Shown piece by piece: positions 7,154 through 15,803 of a DNA stretch of 32,321 bases (its first letter is position 1; each line of letters starts with the position of its first letter). Both the position numbers and the translations under genes were made by a program. The notes below the pieces were generated by a model. The model saw only the letters and a program-made list of their open reading frames with translations, was not told the DNA's origin and ran no database searches. This DNA comes from Rhodobacter sp. CACIA14H1 (GTDB taxonomy: Bacteria; Pseudomonadota; Alphaproteobacteria; Rhodobacterales; Rhodobacteraceae): NCBI GenBank assembly GCA_000500915.1, contig AYNO01000025.1, forward strand, positions 1 through 32,321. Direction: 5' to 3'.

Positions 7154-9640
7154 TCAACCCGCGATCTTCTTCGCCTCGGCCAGATAGGGCGATTCATCCG
7201 ACAGCGCGAATTGCCCGCGCCGCACCTTGGCGATGCGGCCCTCGCGCAGCAGCGATCCGAAACTGCGCAAGCCATCCTCGCGCTGAAAGGTGCCCTGCGG
7301 CACCACGGCGCTGACATGCCACATCAGTTGCGGGCGGCTGAAATGCTCCCGCCCCTCCACCCCGGCCAGATAGGCGGCCGAAGCTTCCAGCATCTGTTCC
7401 AGCGTCGTCGCGCCGACCCGTTCGACGAATTCCGCAAAGCCCCGGGTTTCGCCGAACAGGTTGGCGACATCCTCGTTGCCATCCTCGTCATCGAAATACT
7501 CGGCGGGCGAGGCCTGCATGGCCAGTCCTGCCGAAGACACGCGGCGCGGACGGATGCCGCCCGGTGCGGGCTGCGGCACGGCGGCAATCGCGGGCGAAGC
7601 GGCAGGGGCCGCAGCCGCCGTGCCGCGCGGCCGGTCGATCCGCTGTTCCGACACCAGCACCAGCGGTGCCGGACGTTCAGCCGGCGCCTTTTCGCCGGAT
7701 ACCTTCGGCAGGGCCGATTTCACGACCATGGCAAGATCATTGCGATAGCGTGCCAGACGCGAGACGGTGCTTTCCTCGGCGGGTTTGTCGCCCGTCACCT
7801 TGCGTTCGGCCACGGTCGCGGCGACGGCGGCCTTCAGATGGGCGATGGCCGACTGGCGCCGCCTGGTTTCGGTGCCCTCCATCTCGGTATCGGCCTGCTG
7901 CATCAGGCGGCCCACGGCATCGTCCGCCGAAGCGGCTTCCAGTGCCTTGCGGGCCTCCTGCTGGGCGGCGGCCTCGGCCTCCTCGTCGGCGGCACGCAGG
8001 GCGGCCAGCTCGCGCTGCAGTTCCGCCTCGTCCTCGGCCGACAGCAGGGCGCGGACCTCGTCCGCTGCCGTCATCGCGGCTGCGGCGGGCGCAGGGGACG
8101 CCTCCACCGGTGCAGTTTCGGGTTCCGCATCGGGCGCGGCCGCGGCGGGCGCTGCCTCGGCGGACTCCTCGCTGCGGCGGATGCGGATCACGCGGGCACG
8201 GGCCCGCTGCAGCTTCTCGGCCGCGCCGGGGCGCAGGTCGATCCCGTTCACCCCTGCCGGAGCGAGCGAAGACTGCCCGGCGATTTCGTCCTCGTCCGGC
8301 GCGAAGATTGCGGCGATCGCCTCGTTGCGCGGGGCGGGTGCGGGTTCCGCAGCGGCGGCGACGCCGTCATCCGGTCCGGTTTCCGATTCGCCTTCCGCGT
8401 ATTCGACGGGTGCATCTTCCGCAAAGGCTGCGGCAAGCCCGGCTTCCACGCTGTCCTGCGCGTCGTCGGACTGCTCCTGCGGCGGCTCCGCTGCGGCCGC
8501 CTCTGCGGTTGCGGGTTCTTCCTCGCCGATCAGACCTTCCAGCGTCGCGGCAAGGTCATCGTCGAAATCGGCCGGACCGCCTGCCACAACGGCTTCCGTT
8601 TCCGGCAGATCCAGGTCGTCCGGCTGCGGTTCATCCGCCGCGCCGGAAAGCAGCACGGCGTCGTCGTCCTGACCGTAGGCGGCGGTGTCATCCGTTGCGG
8701 CAGGTGCCGCCGGATCGGCCAGCGCACCCAGAACCGCCGCGATGGACAGCTCGGCCTCTTGTGCCACCTCTTCTGCAGGCTCGGCCTCTTCCACGGTGAC
8801 GGCATCGACGGCGGTCTCCGCTACCACGGACTCCTCGCTATCGAACGCCCCGACCAGGAGATCGACAAGCGCAGGCTCATCTTCCACGGTCCCGGTGTCG
8901 GCAACCAAGGCCTCCGGCAGTTCGTCCTCCACCGGCGCGGACAGGTCTTCCGACGCCTGCGCAATCCCTTCCGGCTGCGCATCGTCCGCCGGCAGTTCTT
9001 CCGGCAGTTCTTCCGGCAGCGGCAGGTCGGCTGCAGCCGCATCGGCGGGCGCCGCGTCCTCGGGCAGGAAATCCGCCGCTTCGGCAAGGTCAACGGGATC
9101 GGCGGCGAGGGTGAGATCCTCCACCTCCTGATCCTCGATGTAATCGGGGATCGCGAAACTCACGAAAGGAACCGTCGCCACGGGCGCAACCGTCCCCGGC
9201 TGTGCGGCCACTTCCGACCGCAGCCGCGACAGCTTCTCGACGATGGATTCCGCCGCCGGTTCCGTCGCGGCGGCCACCGAAGGCAGGACAACGGGCGCCG
9301 CCACCACCGGCTCTGCAGGCGCCGCTGCGGCAACAGGTTCCGCCACAGGCTGCGGCACGGCTGGCGCCGCCACTTCCGGCACCGCCTCCGAGGCCCGCAG
9401 CACGACGCCGTTTTCCTGTATCTTCGCCTCGACCCGCCTCTGGATCTCGCGCTCGGCGATCCGGTGCAGCATGGCCGCATCGGGGGTCGGGGGTTCCGCC
9501 CCGAAATACCGGTCCTCTGCCGCGAGGTCGCGGAAGTATTCCGCGATCGCCTTCATGGTATTGAAGGGATCGTCAAAACCCTCGAGGGTGCAGGAGAAGG
9601 TCCCGTAGGAGACCGTCAGAATCTTACTCGCACCAGTCAT
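7154..9640 (-). CDS. Uncharacterised 828-residue acidic protein with conserved-looking ends
   Basis: Not assigned to a named family. Three regions can be seen. Residues 1-85 ('KILTVSYGTFSCTLEGFDD', 'MKAIAEYFRDLAAEDRYFG') look folded and end in a helical 'IAEREIQRRVEAKIQENG'. Residues about 86-530 are Ala/Glu/Asp/Pro-rich, strongly acidic and probably disordered. Then come a charged coiled-coil-like stretch ('LLSAEDEAELQRELAALRAA') and a Pro/Ala linker. Residues 713-828 form a second ordered domain ('LFGETRGFAEFVERVGATTLEQMLEASA', 'GRIAKVRRGQFALSDE') with a winged-helix feel. There is no signal peptide or membrane helix, so it is cytoplasmic. I recall similar N- and C-termini in other Rhodobacterales hypothetical proteins. 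It is divergent from thiamine diphosphokinase. The long antisense open frame is a codon-bias shadow. Confidence 0.85.
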   Translation of the reverse strand: MTGASKILTVSYGTFSCTLEGFDDPFNTMKAIAEYFRDLAAEDRYFGAEPPTPDAAMLHRIAEREIQRRVEAKIQENGVVLRASEAVPEVAAPAVPQPVAEPVAAAAPAEPVVAAPVVLPSVAAATEPAAESIVEKLSRLRSEVAAQPGTVAPVATVPFVSFAIPDYIEDQEVEDLTLAADPVDLAEAADFLPEDAAPADAAAADLPLPEELPEELPADDAQPEGIAQASEDLSAPVEDELPEALVADTGTVEDEPALVDLLVGAFDSEESVVAETAVDAVTVEEAEPAEEVAQEAELSIAAVLGALADPAAPAATDDTAAYGQDDDAVLLSGAADEPQPDDLDLPETEAVVAGGPADFDDDLAATLEGLIGEEEPATAEAAAAEPPQEQSDDAQDSVEAGLAAAFAEDAPVEYAEGESETGPDDGVAAAAEPAPAPRNEAIAAIFAPDEDEIAGQSSLAPAGVNGIDLRPGAAEKLQRARARVIRIRRSEESAEAAPAAAAPDAEPETAPVEASPAPAAAAMTAADEVRALLSAEDEAELQRELAALRAADEEAEAAAQQEARKALEAASADDAVGRLMQQADTEMEGTETRRRQSAIAHLKAAVAATVAERKVTGDKPAEESTVSRLARYRNDLAMVVKSALPKVSGEKAPAERPAPLVLVSEQRIDRPRGTAAAAPAASPAIAAVPQPAPGGIRPRRVSSAGLAMQASPAEYFDDEDGNEDVANLFGETRGFAEFVERVGATTLEQMLEASAAYLAGVEGREHFSRPQLMWHVSAVVPQGTFQREDGLRSFGSLLREGRIAKVRRGQFALSDESPYLAEAKKIAG

Positions 9641-9732
9641 CGGATGCTCGCCTTGCCCAGCTTCGGTCCCTGCAATCTACCCCGGTAATGTTCCTTTTCA
9701 TGGACAGATAGGGGTAATTTGAAGGATTGATT

Positions 9733-10497
9733 ATGGCCCACGAACGCTCGATCTGCCCCAATTCGGAAAACAGTATCGCCATGAATCGCCCCGTTGTCCA
9801 ATCGTCCGGTGGGGTTACCATCGTGGGCGGAGGACCCGTGTCCCGCACCGACCTGCGCCTTGCAACCGCCCGTGCGCCAAGGATTCTTGCGGCCGATGGC
9901 GGTGCCGACCGGGCGCTTGCCCACGGATACCGGCCTGAGGCCGTGGTCGGCGATTTCGATTCCATATCCGACACGGCCAAAGCGTCCCTCGGTCCCGACA
10001 TCCTGTTTCCTATACCGGAACAGTTGACGACAGATTTCGACAAGGCTTTACGCTCGGTCGAGGCAGCTTTCACGCTGGCGCTCGGATTCACAGGGGCGCG
10101 GATCGATCACGGGCTGGCGGTGTTCAACGCGCTGGTCCGCCACCACCACCGCCGCTGCATCGTCATCGGACCGCGCGATGTGGTGTTCCACGCGCCACCG
10201 GCGCTGGATCTGGCACTCACGCCGGGCGACCGCTTCTCGCTTTACCCGATGGCCCCCGTCACCGGGCGCAGCACGGGGCTGGAATGGCCGATCGACGGCA
10301 TCGCCTTCGCCCCGGATGGCATGATCGGCACCTCGAACCGCGTCACCCACCGTCACGTCAGGATCGAGACCGACGCCCCCGGATTGCTGGTCATCCTGCC
10401 CCGCGCCCGTCTGGACGCGGCGCTCAGATCGCTTCTGGGGCCGGGCTGGCGGCGGCCTTCCGCTTCGCCACCGCCCCCAGCCGCTCGCGGTGGATGA
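9733..10497 (+). CDS. thiN: Thiamine diphosphokinase
   Basis: The protein of about 254 residues carries the thiamine pyrophosphokinase motifs in order: 'ILAADGGADRAL', 'VVGDFDSIS' (71-79), 'TTDFDKAL' (99-106) and 'GFTGARIDHGLA' (118-129). The last matches the usual GGR-x-DH segment. It transfers pyrophosphate from ATP to thiamine, forming ThDP. The start chosen is ATG 9733, six bases after GAAGGA. TTG 9727 or ATG 9781 are alternatives. The C-terminal tail ('RRPSASPPPPAARGG') overlaps the opposite-strand EamA gene by 74 nt, which is unusual and may reflect a lost stop. No TPP riboswitch was seen upstream. Confidence 0.9.
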   Translation: MAHERSICPNSENSIAMNRPVVQSSGGVTIVGGGPVSRTDLRLATARAPRILAADGGADRALAHGYRPEAVVGDFDSISDTAKASLGPDILFPIPEQLTTDFDKALRSVEAAFTLALGFTGARIDHGLAVFNALVRHHHRRCIVIGPRDVVFHAPPALDLALTPGDRFSLYPMAPVTGRSTGLEWPIDGIAFAPDGMIGTSNRVTHRHVRIETDAPGLLVILPRARLDAALRSLLGPGWRRPSASPPPPAARGG

Positions 10498-11358
10498 TGT
10501 ACAGGCCCGAGGAGACGATCACGGCGATTCCCGCCCAGGTCATCGCATTCGGGAAATCCCCGAAGATCAGGTAGCCCAGCGCCACCGCCGCCACGATCTC
10601 GGAATAATGCAAAGGCGCCAAGGTGGCCGACGGCGCGAATTTCAGCGCATAGGTCATGCACATGTGGCTGACCCCGGCCCAGAACCCGACGCCGAACAGC
10701 CAAAGCCAGTTCAGACCGGCAGGCATCACCGGGTCCAGCTCGGCCCAGCCGGTGCCGTCGAACAGCACCATCAGCGGCACACAGATCACCACACCGGCCA
10801 GCGAGGTATGCATCTGCATGGTCACGGGGTGCATGTAGGCCGCCATGGCCCGCGTCACCAGCATGTAGAAGGCGAAGAAGAACGCCGTCCCCAAAGGCCA
10901 CAGCGCCACATAGCCAAAGGCCGCCAGCGACGGCTGGATCACCAGCAGCGCCCCCCGAACCCCACCGCACAGGCCGCGATCCGCCTTGGTCCCACCTCGT
11001 CCTTGAAGATCAGGCTGCCGAGGATCAGCAGCACGAAGGGCTCCACGAAGGCGATGGCCAGCGCATCGGCCACCGGCATGACTGCGATCCCCGAGACGAA
11101 GGAAAAGGTGGACAGGATCAGGAACACCGCCCGCAGGAAGACAAAGCCCAGGACGCGCGGCGTCACCGCCCAGGGCAGGCCCATCCACAGCACGACGGGC
11201 AGCATCAGCGCCCCCTGCACGACGAACCGCGCCGCGGTGATCTGTCCGACCGGTATCCCGTTCTCGGCAGCCAGTTTCGACGATACGTCCAGCAGCGGGG
11301 CCAGTGCGCAGAAGGCAAGCATCAGAACGATGCCGGGGAAGATGCGGTCCTGTCTCAT
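10424..11358 (-). pseudogene. EamA/DMT-superfamily transporter, split by a frameshift
   Basis: The gene starts at ATG 11358 ('MRQDRIFPGIVLML'). It encodes the first EamA repeat with its helices to 'AACAVGFGG', then hits a stop (10939-10941). The second half continues in another frame from 'ALLVIQPSLAAFGYVALWPLG' to 'GLYIIHRERL' and a stop at 10424. The break is at a run of six C (10951-10956; G6 on the coding strand). Seven G would restore 'GFGGALLVIQP'. The full protein would have about 310 residues and ten helices, a drug/metabolite exporter of unknown substrate. Everything else is intact, so this is a recent mutation, a phase-variable tract or a homopolymer sequencing error. Confidence 0.85.
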
Positions 11359-11538
11359 GGCTCCGGCCTAGCGGGGCGTCCCTGTGGCGTCCATCCCGAA
11401 ACCGACATGGGCTGTCGGCCCGCCCCCTTGCCCGCCCCCTGGCCCGGGCCCTTCCCCGTGCTCCTCCCCTTGTCCGGTCCCTGCCGATACGGCATGTTAA
11501 TAAAGATTAACAATAGGGCAGAGCGGAGAAGACGCGAC

Positions 11539-12159
11539 GTGCTGATCCTGCGGCAGGGCGGTCTGGTCTTTCTGGCGAACCCCAAGACGGCATCGCAGGC
11601 CATCCGCGCCATGCTGCGCCCCCATGCCGAAACCCCCGCCGCCGCCCGCGACCGGCCCCACATGAACGCCCGCAGCTTCGCCCGCCGCTGGTCCGGCCGC
11701 GTCCGTGCCGATCTGGGCCGCGACCCCGAAACCGTGGCGGTCATGCGCGACCCGCTGGACCGCGTCGCAAGCTGGTTCCGCTACCGGCAGCGCGACGCCC
11801 TGCGCGGGCATCCCAATTCCACCCACGGCCTGACCTTCGCCCGCTTTGTCGAGGATTGCCTCTCCGACCCGCCCCCGCCCCATGCCGCCATCGGCAGGCA
11901 GGACCGCTTTCTCGGCTTCATCGACGGCGGCCCGCCCGTCACCCATGTCTTCGACTATGCGCGGCTGGACCTGCTGGTGGACTTCCTGCAGGACAGGCTC
12001 GGCACGCAGCTGGACCTCGCCGAAGCCAATGCCTCGCCGCCCGCCGAAACCCCGCCAGACCTGCCGAAGGGTCTTGCCGCCCGCTTCGCCCGCCAGCACC
12101 GGACCGAGATCGCGCTTTACGACCTCGTCGCCGAAAAGGGCCATCTGGTCACGCGCTAG
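11539..12159 (+). CDS. Sulfotransferase-family-like protein
   Basis: From the GTG at 11539 the 206-residue product starts 'MLILRQGGLVFLANPKTASQ'. The 'NPKTAS' segment resembles the PAPS 5'-phosphosulfate-binding loop of sulfotransferase-like P-loop proteins. 'AVMRDPLDRVASWFRYR' matches their 3'-phosphate-binding RDP-x-x-R-x-x-S segment. Such small proteins are common in Rhodobacteraceae and their acceptor is unknown. An upstream in-frame ATG at 11494 would add 15 basic residues (IKINNRAERRRR). The GTG has GGAG ten bases upstream and better fits relatives. It converges on sdaA with a 3-nt gap. Confidence 0.75.
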   Translation: MLILRQGGLVFLANPKTASQAIRAMLRPHAETPAAARDRPHMNARSFARRWSGRVRADLGRDPETVAVMRDPLDRVASWFRYRQRDALRGHPNSTHGLTFARFVEDCLSDPPPPHAAIGRQDRFLGFIDGGPPVTHVFDYARLDLLVDFLQDRLGTQLDLAEANASPPAETPPDLPKGLAARFARQHRTEIALYDLVAEKGHLVTR

Positions 12160-12162
12160 GGG

Positions 12163-13542
12163 TCAGCAGTTCGGGACGTTCACCGCCAGACCGCCAAGGC
12201 TGGTTTCCTTGTATTTCTCGTGCATGTCGCGGCCCGTCTGGCGCATCGTCTCGATGCAGACATCCAGACTTACCAGATGGATGCCATCCCCCCGCAGCGC
12301 CAGCGACGCCGCCGAAACCGCCTTGATCGCGCCCAGCCCGTTGCGTTCGATGCAGGGCACCTGCACCAGACCCTTCACCGGATCGCAGGTCATGCCCAGA
12401 TGATGCTCCAGCGCGATTTCCGCCGCGTTTTCCACCTGTTCCGGCGTGCCGCCCAGCACGGCGCACAGACCCGCCGCCGCCATCGCCGCCGCCGATCCGA
12501 CCTCGGCCTGACAGCCGCATTCCGCCCCGCTGATGCTGGCGTTGTGCTTCACCAGCCCGCCGATCGCCGCTGCCGTCAGCAGGAATTCCCCGACGCGCGA
12601 CGACGACGCCCCCGGCACATGGTCCAGCCAGTAGCGGATCACCGCAGGCACCACCCCCGCCGCGCCATTCGTCGGCGCGGTGACGACCTGACCGCCCGCC
12701 GCGTTCTCTTCGTTCACCGCCATCGCGTAAAGCGACATCCAGTCGTTGATCGTATGCGGCGGGGTCATGTTCAGCCCCCGCTCCGCCATCAGCGCGTCAT
12801 GGATGCCCTTGGCACGGCGACGCACCTTCAACCCGCCGGGAAGGATGCCTTCGCCCGCCATGCCCCGCGTGATGCAGTCGTTCATCACCTGCCAGATCCG
12901 CTCCATCCCCTTGTCCAGATCGGTGGCGCTGCGGAATTTCAACTCGTTCGCCCGCTTCATCGCGGCGATCGACAGGCCCGACGCCTTGGCCATCGCCAGC
13001 ATCTCGTCGGCCTTTTCGAAAGGATAGGGCACATCCGCCCGCGCCTTGGCCTTGGACCCGCCCGCCTCGGCATGTTCCGATGCCGTCAGCACGAACCCGC
13101 CGCCGATGGAGTAATAGGTTTCCTCCATGATCACGTCGCCCTGCGCGTCGGTGGCTTTCAGGATCATCCCGTTGGCATGGCCCGCCAGCGCGGGGCCGTA
13201 ATCGAAGACAAGGTCCTTGCCCGGATCGAAGGCCAGGGCACCCAGCCCCGGCACCTCGATCACCTTGCGGGCCTTGATGTCGGCCAGGGTGGCCTCGGCC
13301 TTGGCCGCGTCATAGGTCGCAGGCTCGAACCCGGCCAGACCAAGGATCGTCGCCCGGTCCGTCGCATGGCCGACGCCGGTAAAGGCCAGCGACCCGTGCA
13401 GCGACGCCCGCAGCCCGTGGAAATGGAAGGGCGAGGCGCGCATCTTCTCAAGGAACCGCGCCCCCGCGACCATCGGGCCCATCGTATGGGACGATGACGG
13501 GCCGACGCCCACCTTGAACATGTCGAAGACGGACAGGAACAT
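12163..13542 (-). CDS. sdaA: L-serine ammonia-lyase, iron-sulfur dependent (single chain)
   Basis: The 459-residue protein has the beta-domain motif '[12 protein letters not shown]' (13-24) and the alpha-domain cysteines Cys342/Cys344 ('ECGCQ'), Cys386 ('MTCDP') and Cys397 ('VPCIERNG'). It ends in Cys459, the C-terminal 'tail' Cys known as a cluster ligand in Legionella SdaA. It deaminates serine to pyruvate with a labile [4Fe-4S] cluster. The start ATG at 13542 lies 3 nt after the GST stop, and GAGGGG at the end of the GST gene serves as ribosome site. So the two genes form a coupled operon. Confidence 0.97.
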   Translation of the reverse strand: MFLSVFDMFKVGVGPSSSHTMGPMVAGARFLEKMRASPFHFHGLRASLHGSLAFTGVGHATDRATILGLAGFEPATYDAAKAEATLADIKARKVIEVPGLGALAFDPGKDLVFDYGPALAGHANGMILKATDAQGDVIMEETYYSIGGGFVLTASEHAEAGGSKAKARADVPYPFEKADEMLAMAKASGLSIAAMKRANELKFRSATDLDKGMERIWQVMNDCITRGMAGEGILPGGLKVRRRAKGIHDALMAERGLNMTPPHTINDWMSLYAMAVNEENAAGGQVVTAPTNGAAGVVPAVIRYWLDHVPGASSSRVGEFLLTAAAIGGLVKHNASISGAECGCQAEVGSAAAMAAAGLCAVLGGTPEQVENAAEIALEHHLGMTCDPVKGLVQVPCIERNGLGAIKAVSAASLALRGDGIHLVSLDVCIETMRQTGRDMHEKYKETSLGGLAVNVPNC

Positions 13543-13545
13543 CTC

Positions 13546-14205
13546 TTACCCCTCGGGATCGGTGAAGAACCGCCCCTGCAGCCCGTTGGCCGCGGCGGCG
13601 CGAATGGTGGCGGGCCGTGCCTCGCAGGCGGCGGCAATGTCGTGCAGCGCAGGAAAGGCTTGTGCGGAAATGGCAAGATCACCCGCCCAAGGGAAGGCCC
13701 GGACCCAGCGCAGAAGCATGGAAATGTAAATCTGCAAAACCCCGGCAGTGTCGGGCCGCAGCCATGCGGGGCGGGTGGCGGCCATCGACTCCAGCGCCTC
13801 CAGCCGCTCCACCAGCCGCGCCCGCGCCGCCTCGGCCACGATGCGGGCGTGGTCCTCGCTGATGCGGTAGGGATGCAGCAGGTCCATCGCCGCCGGATGC
13901 AGCCCGTTGTTGACGAAGACGAACCACGCGAGGAATGCGGCGCGATCCGGCGCGCCCGGCGCGGGGCACAGCCCGTGCCTTTCGCCCAGATAGAGCAGGA
14001 TCGCCCCCGTCTCGAACATCGTCCCCTCGGGCGTGTCCAGCGCGGGGACCAGCCCCATCGGATGCCGCGCCAGATGGGCAGGGGTCTTCATCTCCCCCGC
14101 TTCGGGGTCAAGGAACACCGCCTCATAGGCAACGCCCGCCTCCTCCAGCGCCACATGGGCCGCCAGATTCGCGAAGTCCTGCACTCCATAGAGCCGATAG
14201 CCCAT
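13546..14205 (-). CDS. Glutathione S-transferase family protein
   Basis: The 219-residue protein begins 'MGYRLYGVQDFANLAAHVALEEAG', a thioredoxin-like N-terminal domain. It carries the GST G-site segment 'GLVPALDTPEG..FETGAILLYLGE' (about 60-85) and an all-helical C-terminal half. Glutathione binding is expected from the ETGAI motif; the substrate is unknown. The start ATG at 14205 follows GGGAGG with 7-nt spacing; an upstream ATG at 14241 lacks such a site. It lies directly before sdaA in one operon, with a 3-nt gap. Confidence 0.88.
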   Translation of the reverse strand: MGYRLYGVQDFANLAAHVALEEAGVAYEAVFLDPEAGEMKTPAHLARHPMGLVPALDTPEGTMFETGAILLYLGERHGLCPAPGAPDRAAFLAWFVFVNNGLHPAAMDLLHPYRISEDHARIVAEAARARLVERLEALESMAATRPAWLRPDTAGVLQIYISMLLRWVRAFPWAGDLAISAQAFPALHDIAAACEARPATIRAAAANGLQGRFFTDPEG

Positions 14206-14375
14206 CCCCGCGCCTCCCTGCGCCGCGACACCATGCTGCAACGGGATATGGCACGTGGTGCGGAAAACGACAGTCTTGCGACCTATTCCGCACGGAAAGA
14301 ACCGATCCCGTTCACCCGACGTTAACCCGGACCGGCCACGCTGCCCTCACGAAACCCTCCAGAACGGAGCCTTCG

Positions 14376-14915
14376 ATGCGCCTTTTCCTCCTTCTGCTCC
14401 TCGCCACCCCCGCCATGGCACAGGAAACGCCGCTGGCGACCCTGCCCCCCGAAATCGCCGAACGCATCGCCGCCCGCCCCGACCGTTTCGCCGACATGGC
14501 GGTGGACCTGATCCACGGCCACGGGCAGGGCGGGGCCATCGACGCCACAGCCATCGACCGCGCCATCGCGCTGGACCGTGCCTTCTTCCGCGCCCGCGCC
14601 ATCCGGCCCTTCCTCGAATCCGACCTCGACGCCGACGGCATCCCCACCGCCGCCGAAGTCACCGCCCGCGCCGCCACCCTGTCCGCCCCCGCCCGCACCC
14701 GCCTGATGCGCGACTGGGACGCGGCGGACAGCGACGGCGACGGGTCGCTGACCCCTGCCGAACTTCGCGCCCATGCCGAATCCGCCGCCGCCCGCGCCGT
14801 CAGCCCCGAGGATGAAGGGATGATGCGCGCCATCCTCGCCTTCGACTCGGACGGCGATGCCCGCATCACCACGGCGGAAATCCGCAGCGCCACCGACGCC
14901 ATGCCGCAGGGCTAG
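14376..14915 (+). CDS. Secreted EF-hand calcium-binding protein
   Basis: The 179-residue protein has a clear signal peptide ('MRLFLLLLLATPAMA', cleavage near residue 15) and three EF-hand loops. Loop 1 is at 83-94 (DLDADGIPTAAE). Loop 2 is at 118-129 (DSDGDGSLTPAE). Loop 3 is at 157-168, DSDGDARITTAE, with Ala in place of the usual Gly at position 6. It is expected in the periplasm, binding Ca2+; its partner is unknown. The ATG at 14376 follows CGGAGC. A longer in-frame extension upstream (from 13935) lies over the GST gene and is not credible. Confidence 0.88.
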   Translation: MRLFLLLLLATPAMAQETPLATLPPEIAERIAARPDRFADMAVDLIHGHGQGGAIDATAIDRAIALDRAFFRARAIRPFLESDLDADGIPTAAEVTARAATLSAPARTRLMRDWDAADSDGDGSLTPAELRAHAESAAARAVSPEDEGMMRAILAFDSDGDARITTAEIRSATDAMPQG

Positions 14916-14960
14916 GACGGAAGGGCCCGAACCGGAAGCAAGCGGGGCGGCAATTCGCCC

Positions 14961-14989
14961 TTACACCACCCGCCCGCTTTGCCTATAAG
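14961..14989 (+). promoter_or_regulatory. Probable rpiA-gor promoter
   Basis: TTACAC (14961-14966), a 17-nt spacer, and TATAAG (14984-14989) make a good sigma-70 type promoter 28 nt upstream of the rpiA ATG. Confidence 0.6.
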
Positions 14990-15016
14990 CGGGGCAAGAC
15001 CTGATGGAGTTGCCCC

Positions 15017-15803
15017 ATGCCCGCTGACCTGTCCCCCATCGACAAGGCGAAATTCGTCGCGGCCAAACGCGCCACCGAATTCGTGGAAGACGGGATGAAG
15101 CTCGGCCTCGGCACCGGCTCCACCGCCGCGTGGATGGTGCGCTGCCTTGCCGAACGCATCCGCGAGGAAGGGCTGCGCGTCACAGGCGTGCCCACCTCCA
15201 CCCGCACGGCGGAACTGGCGGCATCGCTGGGCGTGCCGGTGGCATCGCTCGACGATGTGAAATGGCTGGACCTGACCATCGACGGGGCCGATGAATTCGA
15301 CCCCAACCTTGCGCTGATCAAGGGCGGCGGCGCGGCGCTCCTGCAGGAAAAGATCGTCGCCACCGCATCGGACCAGATGATCGTCATCGCCGATGCCGCG
15401 AAGGAAGTGACCCAGCTCGGCGCCTTCCCGCTGCCCGTGGAAGTCATCCCCTTCGGCTGGCAGACCACCAAGGCCCTGATCGAGGAAACGCTTGTGTCCC
15501 TCGACGTCCTCAACCGCGACTGCACGCTGCGCATGAACGGCGACCGCCCGCTGGTGACGGACGAGGCGAAATTTCATCATCGACCTGCACCTGAAACGCA
15601 TCGGCAACCCGCGCCAGCTCGCGCTGGTGCTGAACCAGATCCCCGGCGTCGTGGAAAACGGGCTGTTCATCGACATCTGCGACATCGTCGTGATCGGCCA
15701 CGGCGACGGCCGCGTGACGGTGCGCGACATCAACCAGGGCACCGAGGGCGAGGATTTCGTCGAATTCGCCCCGACCGACAACATCTTCTCGGAAATGGAA
15801 TGA
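15017..15803 (+). pseudogene. rpiA: Ribose-5-phosphate isomerase A, interrupted by a one-base insertion
   Basis: The first 185 residues are plain RpiA: 'LGLGTGSTAAWMV', 'VPTSTRTAELA', 'DLTIDGADEFDP', 'LIKGGGAALLQEKI'. At AAATTT (15569-15574) the frame is lost. Removing one base gives 'NFIIDLHLKRIGNPRQ', then 'GLFIDICDIVVIGHGDG' and a stop at 15801-15803, for a normal length of 261 residues. RpiA interconverts ribose-5-phosphate and ribulose-5-phosphate in the pentose phosphate pathway. In the unshifted frame the ORF runs on into gor, giving a false 713-residue fusion. The intact downstream sequence suggests a very recent mutation or an indel error. Confidence 0.92.

Noticed and set aside
7211-9688. 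825-codon open frame antisense to the 828-residue protein
   Set aside because: Arg/Gly/His-rich composition and exact antiparallel position show a codon-bias shadow. The minus-strand protein has coherent domains.
9641-9732. TPP riboswitch before thiamine diphosphokinase
   Set aside because: The short spacer lacks the conserved CTGAGA and related thi-box sequences.
13935-14375. N-terminal extension of the EF-hand protein
   Set aside because: It overlaps the divergent GST gene, is Pro/Arg-rich nonsense, and would bury the clear signal peptide that starts at 14376.
15565-15580. Programmed ribosomal frameshift at AAATTT in rpiA
   Set aside because: A +1 shift is needed, the heptamer is not a standard slippery site, and no stimulatory structure or family precedent is known. 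An indel is simpler.
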